From Sorghum bicolor (taxonomy: Eukaryota; Streptophyta; Magnoliopsida; Poales; Poaceae), in NCBI RefSeq assembly GCF_000003195.3, contig NC_012872.2, positions 4,836,001 through 4,900,000 of the forward strand: a stretch of DNA of 64,000 nucleotides, read 5' to 3'. Each line of letters opens with the position of its first letter. The first letter of the stretch is position 1. Below are positions 25,030 to 37,988 of the stretch, one piece after another. The notes beneath the pieces were generated by a model. It was not told the DNA's origin. It saw nothing but the letters and a program-made list of their open reading frames with translations, and did not search any database. The position numbers and the translations under genes were made by a program.

Positions 25030-26548
25030 ACAGAGGCACTGAGAGGCAATGCAGATTGCTGTATGCCTGTATCTAGCAAGGTGTGAGGATAACAGGTGGA
25101 GCCATTTTTTTTTATCAAAAGTCTTTTCCCCCCGTTTTGCAAGCGGACGGATGCTCTTGATTGATATCTCCGTTCGCTGCAGCTAAACAGCAGCTGCAAC
25201 TGCAAGCCTCCTCAATGGGCATTGTAGCAGCAGCAGAAGATGCTGCTGCAGCCGCTGTTCAGCTAGTAGGAGTCATGCATTTTCATTTTATTATTATCGT
25301 GGTTTTAATATTACTGTTGTTTGTTTTCTACAAACTTATTAATCAAATTTAAATGACTAAGTTTAACTTAGGATATACGAAGTAGTCCTCATAGTCAAAA
25401 GAGGGTATCCTGAGCAATTGGCTAATAGTGTTCATCAAGATACAGTGCCCATGACAACCCAATGTTGAATAGGCATGCAACCACACTATGTTGTCGGACA
25501 AGATACAGTGCCCTTGACAACCCAATGTTTTGAGAAGAATTGTATGCTTGTCCCCCTCCCTTAAACAATGGAAAAATTGTATTTTCTGGATCTATGCCTC
25601 TGTGCATTTGTAGCAGCTTTTAATGTTTTTCTGGCTACCTTAGAAATTCATTACAATATGTTTTATTTTCAGTTATCTCTAAAAGATCAATTCGTAGGTG
25701 TAATTGGATAACTCCCTGTACAAAGAATCTATTCTTTAGAGACCCTTGATTAGAGACTGGTGGAATAACTGACTCTAAAATTCATTTTTTTGTCGTGACT
25801 GCTGTAGTAGTGCTTAAATCCTAGGAGCTCGAACCAACGTTTGTTGAGGATTATCCTCTCTCTGTCCCTCTCCACCAAAATACAAACCGGGTTAATGGTT
25901 TTTTAGTGGTTGGCGGCGTCTATCAATAGTAAGATACATGTGGTGGTTTCATCAATTTTAAAATATGTCGGCTCAGTAGAAGTGCTCCTAAGAGTAGCAT
26001 ATGTGTACGTGTCCGTTGGTGTGAGTGTACAATACATGTATGGGTGCCAGTGCCAACGTAAAAAAGACACGCACCTGCCACATATTGGAAATGGCGGACC
26101 AAAGAAGAAAACAGAGTGGCATTTCCTTCAGCAACGAACATACTCGTTTGGACATAGTAGCGACGTTAGGTGAACAAACGTAACAATCGTCTTTTCGACT
26201 TTAGGTGAACAAACGGATCATCTTTTCGGTTTGAACCTTAGGGTGCATGTATGTAAAACGATTCATCGAGTTTCTACTCTGCTTTGACAACATTGCGCAC
26301 ACAAAGCGGAATTGAAGTAAACAATGCAGTTGTTGCTTACAGAAGTGATCACCTTTCATACCCTACATTTTTTGCTGACAATGTCGCATGGCATCCAAAC
26401 TCTTGTCAAACCAGAGTTCATAGAAAACCATAAAAACACCTACTACTTACCTGCCCCCTTCATCAAAAAGACCAATACTACACCAGAACAAGGAGTATAT
26501 ATACATCACGCGCGTATCAGTTTCACAATGTGATCATCGCAACTAACA
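25030..26548. other. Intergenic DNA between hydrolases B and C
   Basis: No gene recognised. The last bases contain a TATATATA stretch near 26497 that could be the TATA box of hydrolase C, about 50 bases before its start codon. Confidence 0.45.
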
Positions 26549-29500
26549 ATGGGGTTCGGCGTGGTGTCCCTGCTCGACGCGGTGTTCCGGCGCGCGTTCA
26601 CCTCCGCCGGCCTCCGCCCAGGCTCCGCCGTCGTCGACGCCGACGCCGGCACCACCGTCCACTTCTTGGCCCACCGCTCGCTCCTGCTTCCACCACCGAC
26701 GACGACGACCGCGGAGGCGGAGGAGCAGAAGAAGCGGCCGGTGGTGGTGCTCGTGCACGGCTTCGGGCCGGGCCCCACGTGGCAGTGGGCGGCGCAGGTG
26801 GGCCCGCTCTCGCGGCACTTCGACCTGGTGGTGCCCACCCTGCTGTTCTTCGGCGCGTCCCGCACGCGCGCCCCGGCCGGCTCCGTCACCGAGGCCTCCC
26901 AGGCGGCCGCCGTCGCGGCGCTCCTCGCCGGGCGCCACCTCCCGGGCCTTCGGGTCGGCCGCCCGGCGGTGCACGTGGTGGGCGCCAGCTACGGCGGGAT
27001 CGTCGCGTACCACCTGGCCCGCGCGCTGCAGCAGCACGGCGCCGGCGTGGCGCTGGGGAAGGTGGTGCTGTGCGACTCCGACGTGACCAAGGGGCCCGAG
27101 GACGACCGCGCCCTGGCGGCGAGGGGCGGCGTGGAGGAGGTGACGGAGCTGATGGTGCCCGCGGACACCAAGATGATGCGGCGGCTGACGGCGCTCTCCT
27201 TCCACCGCCCGCCCATGTACCTGCCCGAGTGCATCGCCCGCGACCTCCTCCGGGTACGTAATTACAGTACGTAACAGTGTCGTCCACCATATACCCCCAC
27301 CACGTACCGTTGGTTACAGAAAATTGGAGGCCTAACTGTCGTTGCCGCTGCCAAAGTCGTTTGGTCCAGATAACTAATGAAAGCATATGTACTGCACTAC
27401 TGTTTGCACTAACAACGACTCAATTAATTAAGGACGTTAATAATAATCTAGCATCCAACAACGACCGTGTTTCTGGTTATTAAGTCAAACATAGCTATTT
27501 TTGATCAATTATTTTGTAAAAAAGAAAAACCTTATAGTTCATAACATATGAATTATATATTATGATAGTGCTCTCTCTATTTCAAATTAAGGCCTTGTTT
27601 AGTTGACACTAAAAACCAACTTTTCAAGATTCTCCGTCACATAGAATCTTGCGGCATATTGCATGGAGTATTAAATATAAATGAAAACAAAAATTAATTG
27701 TATAGTTTGCCTGTAAATTGCGAGATGAATATTTTAAGCTTAGTTAGTCCATGATTAGACAATATTTGGCAAATAAAAACAAAAATGCTACAACACCCGA
27801 AATAAAAAATTTTTGAAAATTGAACAAGGCATAATTATAAGTTGTTTTGATTTTTTTGGTACGTCTATTTACTATATATATAGACAATGTCTAGATATAT
27901 AGGAAATAAATATACCAAAAAAATTAAAATAACTTATAATTTCGAACCGGGGAGTATTTCTTATAGTGAACCACATATAGAACTCATGTTGGTAAAGCCA
28001 GCCTATATAACAAAAATAGTTGGTCTCTTTTGCACTTTACTCCACTTGCTGCATTTTCTAGCCTTAATAAAGAGCTAAATGTGTATGAGCGATCACTAAA
28101 CTTATCAAGGGATGTCATTTATGCCCATAAATTTTTAAAAATATATTTTAGATTGCTAAACTTGTGAAGCAGTGCACTTAAAATGACCTACGATGCACTA
28201 TATAGCAAGTTTAGTGACCCGAAATGTATTTTCATGGTTCATGGACCTAAGTGGCATTGCTTGATAAGCTTAGGGTCCGCTCATGCATTTAACCCAAACG
28301 TCAATTACTCTCACTGCTAATTTTGGAGATAAGAACAAAAGATCAAGTTTATTTCCACGTAGCTGAAATGAAGCAAGCTATTGAATACTCTGCAAAATAA
28401 TATTGCATTGCTATATACAGAAATCCATGGAGGGTCAGAGACAGGAGAAGATTGAGCTCATCAAAGGGATGACCACCGCGGAAGGCTCCCAGCTTACTCC
28501 TCTGCCTCAGGTATGATCTACATTAATCATTAATGCAACACCACAAGCACAAGAGTTCACGCATATATAACTTCCATAACAACATAGAAACGTTATAATT
28601 AATCATTAATTATTAGAAAGGAAAGTGGATAGCCAAAACTTGGTTCCAGAATGTAGGTCCATTTAGTGGCATCCGAAGTCAAAGTGAAATTTCTCCGGCT
28701 TAAAAATCATGTTTAAAGCCGCCACGAGGTAGTCTTCAAATCCCTACAACCGTCTCTGCCTCGTCTACTTCACAGCTGCAAAGAGACATGTCGACTTTGG
28801 AGCTGCCGTCTTCGACCTCACAAGCGCTACATAGCTGATCTTTGGTGCAATTTGTTTGTAATGAATTAAACCGAACCCTTTTTGTAACTTTGACATTTAG
28901 GCGCTATGCGCCCTCCGTTACACCGGCTTGCCGGAATCAATGGAAAATCATTCAGGTGGGATCTCTCCCCTCCGGTGAATCTTTCAAAAAAAAAACAACA
29001 AACTCTACAACATCAAAAGCTTTATTAAATCCATCATGAAATATGTTTTGATGTTTCAAAGTCAGAGAAGATTAACTTAGTACTCCCCTCATTCCAAATT
29101 GTGAGTCGTTTCGTCTTTTCTAGCTATATTGCTTTTGCTATACACCTAAATATATATTATGACTAAGTACATAGTAAAAACTATACATCTAGAAAAAAAA
29201 CAAGAACAACTTACAATTTGAAATGGGAGGGGGTACAAAACTATAGCAACCAATGGTTATGCCACTATTTTAGCTCATTACACAATACATACATAGAAGT
29301 TAAACATGGTTCTTGGCCAAACTAACAAAGAATCAACTCGCATATCCCTAATTACTCGGGTCAATTAGACACTTTCTTTATACAATAAAACATTCAGCAG
29401 GAGATGTTGATCATCTGGGGAGAGTTCGACCAGATTTTCCCTCTGGAGAAAGCATACAAAGTGAAAGAGTAAGTTTCTAACTTTCTATTCTGTACTTCTT

Positions 29501-29840
29501 TTTTTGAGGAACCTTCTATTCTGTACTTGGAGTAGTAAAAGAAAAATCAGTAATGCATGGGCTAGTGCTCCATCTTTAGAGTTTGTTCTTTATTCAAACT
29601 TTTGAGTGACTTCACGGTTGACTGAGTGAGTGAGATGAAATATATGAATTTATTTAAGATTAACTGGATGGAATGCACACTTGCAGGAAGCTCGGGGAGA
29701 AGGCCACGGTGAAGGTGATCCCAAACTCAGGGCACCTGCCGTCGCAGGAGGAACCCAAGCTCTTCAACCGCGTCCTCCTCGAGTTCCTGCTGCAGCCATC
29801 CATCTCCAACGGCAGCGCCGCCGCAGTAGCTGAGAAATAG
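26549..29840 (+). CDS. Alpha/beta-hydrolase fold protein, copy C
   Basis: Exons 26549-27253, 28421-28510, 29401-29468 and 29687-29840 give 338 residues. The gene structure matches copies A and B. Motifs are MGFGVVSLLDAVF, HGFGPGPTWQW, the elbow GASYGG with Ser147, Asp275 in GEFDQIFP and His304 in NSGHLP, so the triad is complete. Exon 2 is more diverged than in A and B (SMEGQRQEK where the others have HFADNREEK and YFADKREEK), and the homologous upstream block seen in A and B was not found. Copy C is therefore probably the older split of the array. Introns 1 and 2 (1167 and 890 bases) contain transposon insertions. A soluble hydrolase of unknown substrate is likely. Confidence 0.92.
27591..27831. 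mobile_element. Tourist-like MITE in intron 1 of hydrolase C
   Basis: It runs from GGCCTTGTTTAGTTGAC to GAACAAGGCA with TAA on both sides (27588-27590 and 27832-27834). It belongs to the same family as 16781-17023. Confidence 0.82.
29083..29233. mobile_element. Stowaway MITE in intron 2 of hydrolase C
   Basis: The ends are CTCCCCTCATTCCAAATTGT and ACAATTTGAAATGGGAGGGGG, flanked by TA. At 151 bases it is a short Stowaway. Confidence 0.8.
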
Positions 29841-29969
29841 AATAGCTTTGGTGTCTTGGGTTCGACGTTGTGTGTCATACATGGCCTGGTAAATGGTAAT
29901 CTGTCTTATCTTAAGTTGCGTTTGGAACGCTCTAGTATTCAAATAAACTCGACTCCTTCATTTCATCGT

Positions 29970-30041
29970 GGGTCCATAGCTCAGTGGTAGAGCATTTGAC
30001 TGCAGATCAAGAGGTCACCGGTTCGAACCCGGTTGGGCCCT
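29970..30041 (+). tRNA. tRNA-Cys(GCA): tRNA-Cys, anticodon GCA
   Basis: The 72-base gene folds as a standard cloverleaf. The acceptor stem GGGTCCA pairs with TGGGCCC (one G-T), and the D-arm/A-box is TAGCTCAGTGG. The anticodon loop CTGCAGA carries GCA on a TTTGA/TCAAG stem. The T-arm/B-box is GGTTCGAACC, and the discriminator is T (U73), as expected for tRNA-Cys. No intron and no encoded CCA, as normal for a nuclear tRNA gene. It lies 129 bases downstream of hydrolase C on the same strand but has its own internal promoter. Confidence 0.95.
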
Positions 30042-30050
30042 CCTCTATAA

Positions 30051-30058
30051 TTTTTTTT
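30051..30058 (+). terminator. Pol III T-run terminator of tRNA-Cys
   Basis: A run of eight T begins ten bases after the tRNA 3' end, as expected for RNA polymerase III termination. Confidence 0.8.
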
Positions 30059-30710
30059 AAAAAAAAATCAAATAAAATCATGTCATTTACTCTTTTTTTT
30101 TCTTGTTGGTATAGAAAAACTACTTTGTCCCCACTCATATACAACAGCTACTGCTAGGTGGAAGTCAAATACGACAAGAATTAAATGAATCACGACATCC
30201 TCAACGTTAAAAGAACAAGGCACTCGTTCTCAAAGGAACAGGTTAACTAACATGAAAACTAATACGTCCACGTGCTTCTTTGGGACCTCGTTCTCTCCTC
30301 CATTATTATTGCAAGGACTCAATGGCTGGTGTCAATTACATCCTCCTCTCAAAGACTCACCTATTATGCTTGTTTTGTGATCCTCGAGCCAATGGCATGT
30401 CAGTGCTAAAAACAATCATGTCATTGTGTGTTGGAGCATGCTAAGATTAATTTACCTACAGGTTAATGAGCATATACCTAAATGTTGATGTGAACGTAGA
30501 AAGATATGATCAACAACACTTCATCAATTGTAAATTATGAGAAACTTTACATCTACCAAACTATAGAGATCCACTAAAGCTTGTGTCCTAGTTTATTTTG
30601 ACATTTCCAATAACATGAAACCGAATTTCTAAACAAAATGAAATCGATTTTCCTGGTGTACTTTATATGCAGCTGCAATAAATAAAACCACTTTGGCTAC
30701 GCCAAACCTT

Positions 30711-30941
30711 GGCCTTGTTTAGTTCACTCTGAAAATAAAAAAAAAATTCAAGATTCCCCATCACATTGAATCTTGCGGCATATGCATGAAGTATTAAATA
30801 TAGATGAAAACAAAAACTAATTGCACAGTTTGTCTGTAAATCGTGAGACGAATCTTTTAAGTCTTTCTCCATGATTAGACAATGTTTATCAAATAAAAAT
30901 GAAAGTGCTAATCCAAAATTTTTTGGGATCTAAACAAGGCC
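30711..30941. mobile_element. GGCCTTGTTTAGTT-family MITE
   Basis: Both termini are present (GGCCTTGTTTAGTTCAC and GATCTAAACAAGGCC). The flanking bases (CTT left, CGA right) do not match, so the target duplication is lost. It lies between the tRNA gene and the O-fucosyltransferase-family gene. Confidence 0.78.
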
Positions 30942-31769
30942 CGAACACCGCCACGCCCACCGTTGCAGAACTTGCACGGGAAAAAGCAAATTGCTATTGC
31001 TCATCAGAAGACTCGTAGAATCATTGTCACGCTCACGCCAAACGCCAAACGAGAGCATTAAAAGATTGCAAAATTGCAAAGCATATTCCTTTCTGGTGCT
31101 ACGTACAGAACTGCCAAATGGTCTATGCCATTTGTTGAGACGGGGCGTGCAAGCCAAGTCGGAATCAGCCGACCCTCGTATCTACAGACCAACGGCAACA
31201 ACCACGTCGACAGTTTCTATATATCATAAGCATTAAAATCCATGGATGCCATGTCGGAACCAAAACAGTTGCTCGATAGCCATCATTTGATCCCTCAAGG
31301 ATAATGTTTTGTCAGAAATTATAATTGTGAATCTTGAATGATAACTTACTAGTACAAGAAACTTCAAGGAAAAAAAAATGAACTCCTACTTGCACATGAA
31401 CAGAGATAGAGCTACTGCTCCCTGGAAGAACTAAAAACTGGAGCAGTAAAAGGGCGAGTGGGGAACAATGGAATGAAAAAACTGACAGGTAAACAAAATG
31501 GTTACAACAACTATGACAGATGGTAGAGAAGGAGCAGACTGGATGCACGGGCGGCATCTCTTCTTTCTGAACCCAGAGGTTTTCAGCTTCTTTTTCTGCT
31601 TTATTCTGTAAGGAAATCTGGCTGTAGGCATTTGATCTGTGAACCTGCATGTACTTGTGGTAAATGCTTACTAAGCAGAGAGGGCCTTTGGTCAGCTGTA
31701 CAGAAGTGATTGGTGTTGACGAACACACAGTGTGCTATAAGGTTTAGGCGCCATTATTAGGAAGCGTTG

Positions 31770-34698
31770 TCAGGAAATGTCTCTTAGTCCCCCGTTGGAG
31801 CCAAGGCATTCTTGAGGATTAGCATAGAAATAGTCCTCTTCCTTGGGCTGGCCAGGGATGACCTTTCTTTCTGTAGGTTGGCCCATGCGGCTCTTGTGTG
31901 CCTCCTTCACTGCGTCTGAGAATTCGTCCCAAGATAGAGCACCTCCTTGGAAAAGGTCCAAGAGCTCAACAAGCTTCTTTCTGTCCAAACCAATGGTCTT
32001 ATGGAAACCCATATACCTGAAATAGATCAGCAATGATGTTTACAACCATAGCAGCGGTAGATTTGAACTTGTGAAGGCAACATTTTTTTTCTCACAAGCA
32101 ATTCAAAATTAACATAAGCTATATACTTCTATTGTCTAGTAGTAATGATTAATGTACAATATGATAAATATACAGGTAAGGTTCCGATCAGAATCCAAAG
32201 ATGCAGACCTGCGGTGACCTTCAACAACCCTTGCCATATTTCCATCATAGCTGGGAATGAAAATATCACTTGCTAGAGAAACCATGTAATCCAGTGCTGC
32301 CATCTGGGTTGAATGGTTCTGGAATGGTCGCAATTCATCAGGAGATAAAATTTTCTCCTTCCTTACCTAATATAGAATAGAACTGAGCAAGTAAGCATCC
32401 AAGTAAAAGATCTCCAGAATGTTTAAATGAATAGAAAGGTGCTCACTAGTTTAGGGTAAGCATCCTTGAGCACCGCCAAACGCCTTTCACCACCATAGAT
32501 TTCACCAGAAGCAATGTATATCAGCGTATCCTTTGTGAACCCTAGGGCTTTAAGCACTAGAGTAATTTCCTCTGGTGTGAGGGGGCAAAGTCCCTGAAGC
32601 CTCTTCACTTCAGAATCGATCTCTTTTTCTTTCCACCATGGATAAGCATATCTATAGTACAAACATGATTAGTTTATACCTAGTGAAGCATCACAGTAGC
32701 ACAAAGAATTAGTAGTACACAAACCTCATTTTAGTGAGCTCCTCAGTTTCTTTAGTTGAGCAGCCATGTGTGCAGCCTGAAAAGGAGAGCATGTCCATTT
32801 CATAGCGCAAGTGAAGCACAACAAATTGCCCACTCCTCTGGAGAGTGGAGATAAGCTTTCTGCCAAGGGCCTCAATCTGTGGGGTGAATTTCAAAGCCTC
32901 AAAGTTTACACGGCAACGCAGCATCTGGAGCTGAATAGGAAGGCCATTGTTTGCAAGGCGAGCGTCTGATTTATCAAAATGGATTACTTTGTGCTTCCTT
33001 GCAAGAGGTAATATCTGCAAAATATGTGCTTTCAGATCACTTGCATCACTCTATCGATGCTGCTAAATGCAGCTTACACTCTGCAGTACGAAAGATTGAA
33101 TATTACCCGCTTTAGATAGTATGTTTCATTTGACCAGCTGACAGGAGGCATTGAGTATAGTTTCTTCTTAGTTCTTAACTGGAGTTTCAAAGGCAGCTCT
33201 TTAACTATCATCAGCTCATCTCTCAAGGAATTAATAAAGTGGTCCACGTCAAAAATATCTCCAAAATCACTGCAAAATCAAAACAACAAACTAATTCGGA
33301 AGGAGCAGAAAACAGAAGAACTACCTCTGATTTAGTAGCATTTCTACGCACACAAATCCTAGTTTGTTCCAAAATACATAAGAGGAATGCACTTCATAAT
33401 ACACAAGAGAAATACATAAGAGGAATGCACTTCATAACACACAAGATCATATATGCCACGTTTAATTGGTTTCCTTAAGCAAAAGATAAACAGCTGATTG
33501 GACATGTAAAACATTGGTCTCATACTCTCATGGGAAATCATACCTTGGGTCAGCCCAAAACGACCTTTTATCCAGTTCAGGGACCACAAGTGTTAGATTT
33601 AGATGGCGAGCTATAGTCACCATATCACATATCTGCAGCATACCATTTCATGTAAACTTTCAGCAAGAATGAAGAACGAACAGCAGCACTGGTTCGCAGC
33701 ATGAAACCAGGTGACAAACCAGCACGAAGTTGAGGTACGAACCCCGGCTCGCATTTGATTGAGGCCCCCATTGCATGTCACCAGTAGGTAGCCATTGCTT
33801 TTGTAAATTCCTGTACAAAGTAACAGCATAACCCAATCAGTCCTAGAGCCAACAGGAACAGGAGGGCTGAGACAACAAGATACGCCAATTGGCGCCTTAG
33901 TGGTGTGTTACTAGAAGGATGCGGCCTGATCGCCACATGTCTTAAGCAACAGAATTATACTCATATCTTTTTGTTAAGGAACGACTTATACTCAATCTTG
34001 AATGTATCAAAAAAGGAGTCCCCTGATCACTATATGGTATAGGAATAACAGAGGTTCTTCAAATCATCGGGATAAGCTCTAAATATAGCATATGCAAGAT
34101 AGGGATGAAGACCTGGAAGCCACATTTTTGTCAAGTTCACAACGACGCCCCCTTTTGACCTACCGAAAGATAAACATACTATTCATGTGCCATATGAAGC
34201 AAGGAATCACGAATTCAGAGCGTCCGCACCGCCGGTGAGACCCGAGATCCCCAAACGGGCGAAAAAAATCACCCTGAAACCGCTAATTTAGTAATTTGAG
34301 CCCACGATGGAGCCGGATCGTCCGTCCCGGGAATGCGGCTACGCAACTGCCGCATTCGACTCGGCCAGCACCCAAATCGGGGGCCCTCGAGCTTTCCCCC
34401 TAGATCACCGCTACGAAGGAAGGCGAGGGCACTCACTCTTGGGCACGAGCGCCGGCGGCGATAGCCTCGCCGCGGCGCCGTCCTCGCCGGCGAGCGCGGC
34501 GAGCCCGGCCGCGGCGGCGCCGCCGCCGCCTTTCCCGCCCCCACCGCCGCCGCAGTCGGCGACTACCCGCGGGCGGAAGAGCCCGGCGATGGAGGCGACC
34601 TGCACGACCGCCGTCCACACGACGGCGCTAGCCACCGCCCGCATGGCCCACCGCCACGCCCGCCTCCGCCGGGCCCCGCCGCCGCCGACGGCCACCAT
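31770..34698 (-). CDS. O-fucosyltransferase-family (DUF246) type II membrane protein
   Basis: Eight exons on the minus strand, in transcript order 34698-34437, 33810-33743, 33632-33544, 33269-33107, 33014-32725, 32651-32447, 32366-32209 and 32016-31770, give 493 residues. All junctions are GT-AG and in frame. A short Arg-rich N-terminus precedes one membrane span (~residues 20-41), the layout of Golgi type II glycosyltransferases. Family motifs follow: [18 protein letters not shown] (~93-110), [31 protein letters not shown] (262-269), [30 protein letters not shown] and the C-terminal [14 protein letters not shown]. These match the plant GT65/GT106-like O-fucosyltransferase family, nearest in memory to the At1g62330/RHS17 group. 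The acceptor is unknown. The start at 34698 was preferred over an in-frame ATG at 34893, which adds a low-complexity Leu-rich stretch. Confidence 0.92.
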
Positions 34699-37495
34699 CC
34701 CTGGCGGCCGCGGCCTCCAGCTACCTACCTCCCAATTAGTACCGCCCCCTAGCTGCAGCAGCAGCGGCAGCAGGAGGAGGAGGAGGAGGAAGAGAGGGGA
34801 GGGGGAGCGGCCGAGCAGAGGGCAGTGGGAAGGGTCGGTCAGGGAGGGGAAGCGACGGTGTTTATGCGAAGGGGGGCCGCCCCGATCAGCCAAGCTTTTG
34901 GGTGATGAGTGCGTAGTTTAATGCGGAATCGGCATCGGGCGTCGCGGTGAGGTGAGGTGGGGCTGGACTGCTGGACTCTCTGCTACAGCGACGACTGCAA
35001 GTGCAGGAGGAGCCGAGGAAGAAGAAACCGAGGAGTAATGGAACGGAGGGGGAAGGGACGCCGGAGCCGCGGCTGCGTGTGCGTGCGTGCGGCGGTAGGC
35101 ACGACGTGGGCATTTGGCGCAACCACGGTGGGTGGTAAGTCGAAACTCGCAAGCTTCGCCCTCAAACACGGCGATTAATAAATTATTAATTAATAATCAG
35201 CTAATTTATCAGATGGCTCCTATAGCTCTGCCATTACTGAGGAGTGAAAGGTACTCCTGGCCTCCATAATGCCCCTGCTCATCGGTCTTCGAACTGCGAT
35301 ACATAAGTACAAACTGTGGGTTTATTTTTACATAGAATATATGTTTGGACGTGTCATCTGTTGTCTTATAACACGTTTTGAAAATCAAACCTTGTACCTA
35401 GATGCACGCTTTTTTTTTGTTTTGTTTTTTTGTTTTTTTGCTAAAGACTATATGCACTTATAAAGGAGTCATGAGTTCGGGTCATGGTTAGACAATAAAC
35501 TAATTTAGACCCTTATTTTTAATTCTATTACTACAACTCTTAGCAAAATGCTTATGTTCAAGGAAGTGGAGGGACCGACTTGAGAGATTGACGAGGATGA
35601 ATATTCGAAAAGACAAATTTTCACTTTTTGATATTAGGTATATATATAGATAGATATAGATATAGTGATCTTAACAAAAAAAAAGATATAGATATAAAAT
35701 AGCTATAGATATAGATAATATTACTCCGTCTGTCCAAAGAAAATACATGGGAGTGTCTGTCAATGCTCACTTTCATAGGCACAAAACACTGTTGATATAG
35801 TAGATAGTTGCAGCAAAAATCTATATTGTGTAATAAATATAGATCAACAGTGGATTTTATTTCTTAATAAATATATGAGGCACAAATATTAATATTATTT
35901 TTATAGGTCTAGTGTATGGAATGCAAGATGTACATTCTTTTTGGACCATGGAGCACGTTATTACTGTTTATACAACTAGAGTGTGCAAGCACCAAGCAGG
36001 GACTGAGCTGACACCAGATGACCAGATTCGTATGATAGTAACAGTTGGCATAACAAACTGGACCTTGCAGCCTACTACTAGCTAGTTGTATGTACCTACT
36101 CCTTCTAAACGGTATGACTAGCTAGAGTGTAGCAATACGCCAAGCTCGGTGCAGGAATTGGGTTGTTACTTGTATGAATAATGAATTGTGGTGCAGCTTT
36201 TCTTTCACTGTCAAGGTTGCATTGCATGCAGTTTTTGGATACTGTATATGATAACTCAAACCATACTTCTGTTGCGGAGAGAAAGAGATAAGAGACGGGG
36301 TCTTAAACTACCACATATAGCTAAGAGTTGAATTAGATTAAAAATACACATCAGTGACGCCACGTATAGATAGGAGTATATATATATATATAACTAGAGG
36401 CTGTGTACGCTAGGATCATGTGGCCTGATGATCATCATCAGAGCCAGCGCTTCAGCAGTAAACAAGTGCCAAAATGTGCCTCGTGATGGAAGAGGAGGGA
36501 GCTGGCATCCGATCCCCAGGCTCAGCATCAGAAGCTTCGTATATATTGCTTGTCCCGTAATCCTCCCTTCGATCTTGCTCATCATCTAGGGATGTGATGC
36601 GAGGTTGCATCTACAAGTCACTGTCCCAGTCTGCTTCTTGACTTGTTGGCTGTTGCTGCTCTCAAAATTATGATAAAAACGCTTGCCCGTGGACCGTGCC
36701 GCCGGCGAGCTCTTGGCCTCACGTCTGGACATCTGGTCTTGGTCTATGCGTGATTTTGCAGCCAATGCAATAATGCCCAGCAGGCATCAGCACATCCGGA
36801 AGAGCGGGTGGTAGCGACGGGACGGGAAATTAACACGCAACCGCTGGAGGTGGACGTGCCTGCAGCTGCAGCCTGCTGGACGCGGAATGGGCTGCCCGTG
36901 AAGGACACGCCGGCAGGACGGCTTAGATTGGTCAGGTCAAATGTTCTTTTCACGAAAATCTGCGGTAACAACGATCACGGAAACAGTGTGCTTTATTTTT
37001 TATATATACGGACGTGCTTTTTTATTTTCTTTTTTTTTTAAATATTTATTAGGCCCTCTTTGGCATGCTTTTTGTAGGAGCTTCTCCACCAACTTTTTAG
37101 TTTGTGGTTGATTTTCTGTTTGTATACTTCTGTACTCTTTGTTTATTCTCATCAATAAAGCTCTGTAGGGGCTAAGGTCCCTCCAGTTTCATCAAAAAAG
37201 AAAAGAAAGCTCAAGCCCTGAAGAGGGCCTTATTTGACTTTCGTACGATAACAAGCCAATGACTTTCATATTTTTAAAAAAAGTGTTATCGGATCACTAT
37301 TGCTGACACAGAGGGGGGGGGAGAGAGTATATAAGAAGGCCCTTCATGCAATCAGGAGCTTGTTAGATCAAAATCATGGTCAGCCTGGAGCAACGCGTAT
37401 TAAACAATGAATCAAACAGATCGAGCATGTTAATCATATACCTACCAGCAACGCAACCTCAGAACATGCAGAACCTGATTGCACTTCCACACTAA
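34699..37495. other. Promoter side of the O-fucosyltransferase gene and intergenic DNA
   Basis: The first ~450 bases are GC-rich and probably hold the 5' UTR and promoter of the minus-strand gene, including a GGA microsatellite at 34771-34791. A Stowaway-like fragment (ACTCCGTCTGTCC) starts near 35725. Around 37.10-37.20 kb a string ending in CAATAAAGCTCTGTAGGGG then TCATCAAAAAAG looks like the 3' tail of a LINE or SINE. No further gene recognised. Confidence 0.45.
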
Positions 37496-37622
37496 GGCCC
37501 CGTTCGTTTTGCAGGGAACAGCTCCCTGAAAAACTTCCGGTCGGAATTGCAAGACAAATTTGTACTACCTTTTATTAGCTGGAATGATTCCCAGTCTGAT
37601 TCACCTCTAACCGAACGTGCCC
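37496..37622. mobile_element. Short MITE, GGCCCCGTTCG-type
   Basis: The ends GGCCCCGTTCGTTTT and CTAACCGAACGTGCCC are inverted and flanked by TAA on both sides, a PIF/Harbinger-like arrangement in 127 bases. It lies ~370 bases beyond the 3' end of the ATG18-like gene. Confidence 0.75.
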
Positions 37623-37988
37623 TAAGGTAGTACGTAACAGTCATCAAGATCAATAATAAGCCACAGGCAAGAACATGTCTGAGATTTGTTACACAACCTT
37701 GCAGACGCACAATGCCACATGGTCAACGTTATTGAACTTTTATGTTATATGTACCAATGGGTGTTCTCGTTTGAAGAAAACAAGAGTAACGCAAATAATG
37801 CTTGCAATTTGGATGGGACACCAACCGCTTCAGAAATCTTATCTGAACGTTGAAATCCTGTAGGTTGCGATCCAACAGCCAGCTCTCATTATTCCGGCTG
37901 CCTATAACTTAGCCGGCGAGAAGATGATATGTACAATAGACCGGGCACAACCTTCGGTATTTACAAGGTGGGATGATCATCATGCAGG

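Noticed and set aside
34699..34893. Upstream in-frame ATG for the O-fucosyltransferase-family gene
   Set aside because: It would add a Pro/Leu low-complexity stretch encoded by a GGA microsatellite. The ATG at 34698 gives the usual short basic N-terminus before the membrane anchor.
34307..34921. 204-residue plus-strand frame over the O-fucosyltransferase first exon
   Set aside because: Low-complexity Pro/Ala/Arg frame antisense to a well-supported exon.
36808..37041. 77-residue plus-strand frame (MVATGREINTQP...)
   Set aside because: Short, overlapped by an equal-length minus-strand frame, no domain, no splice partner.
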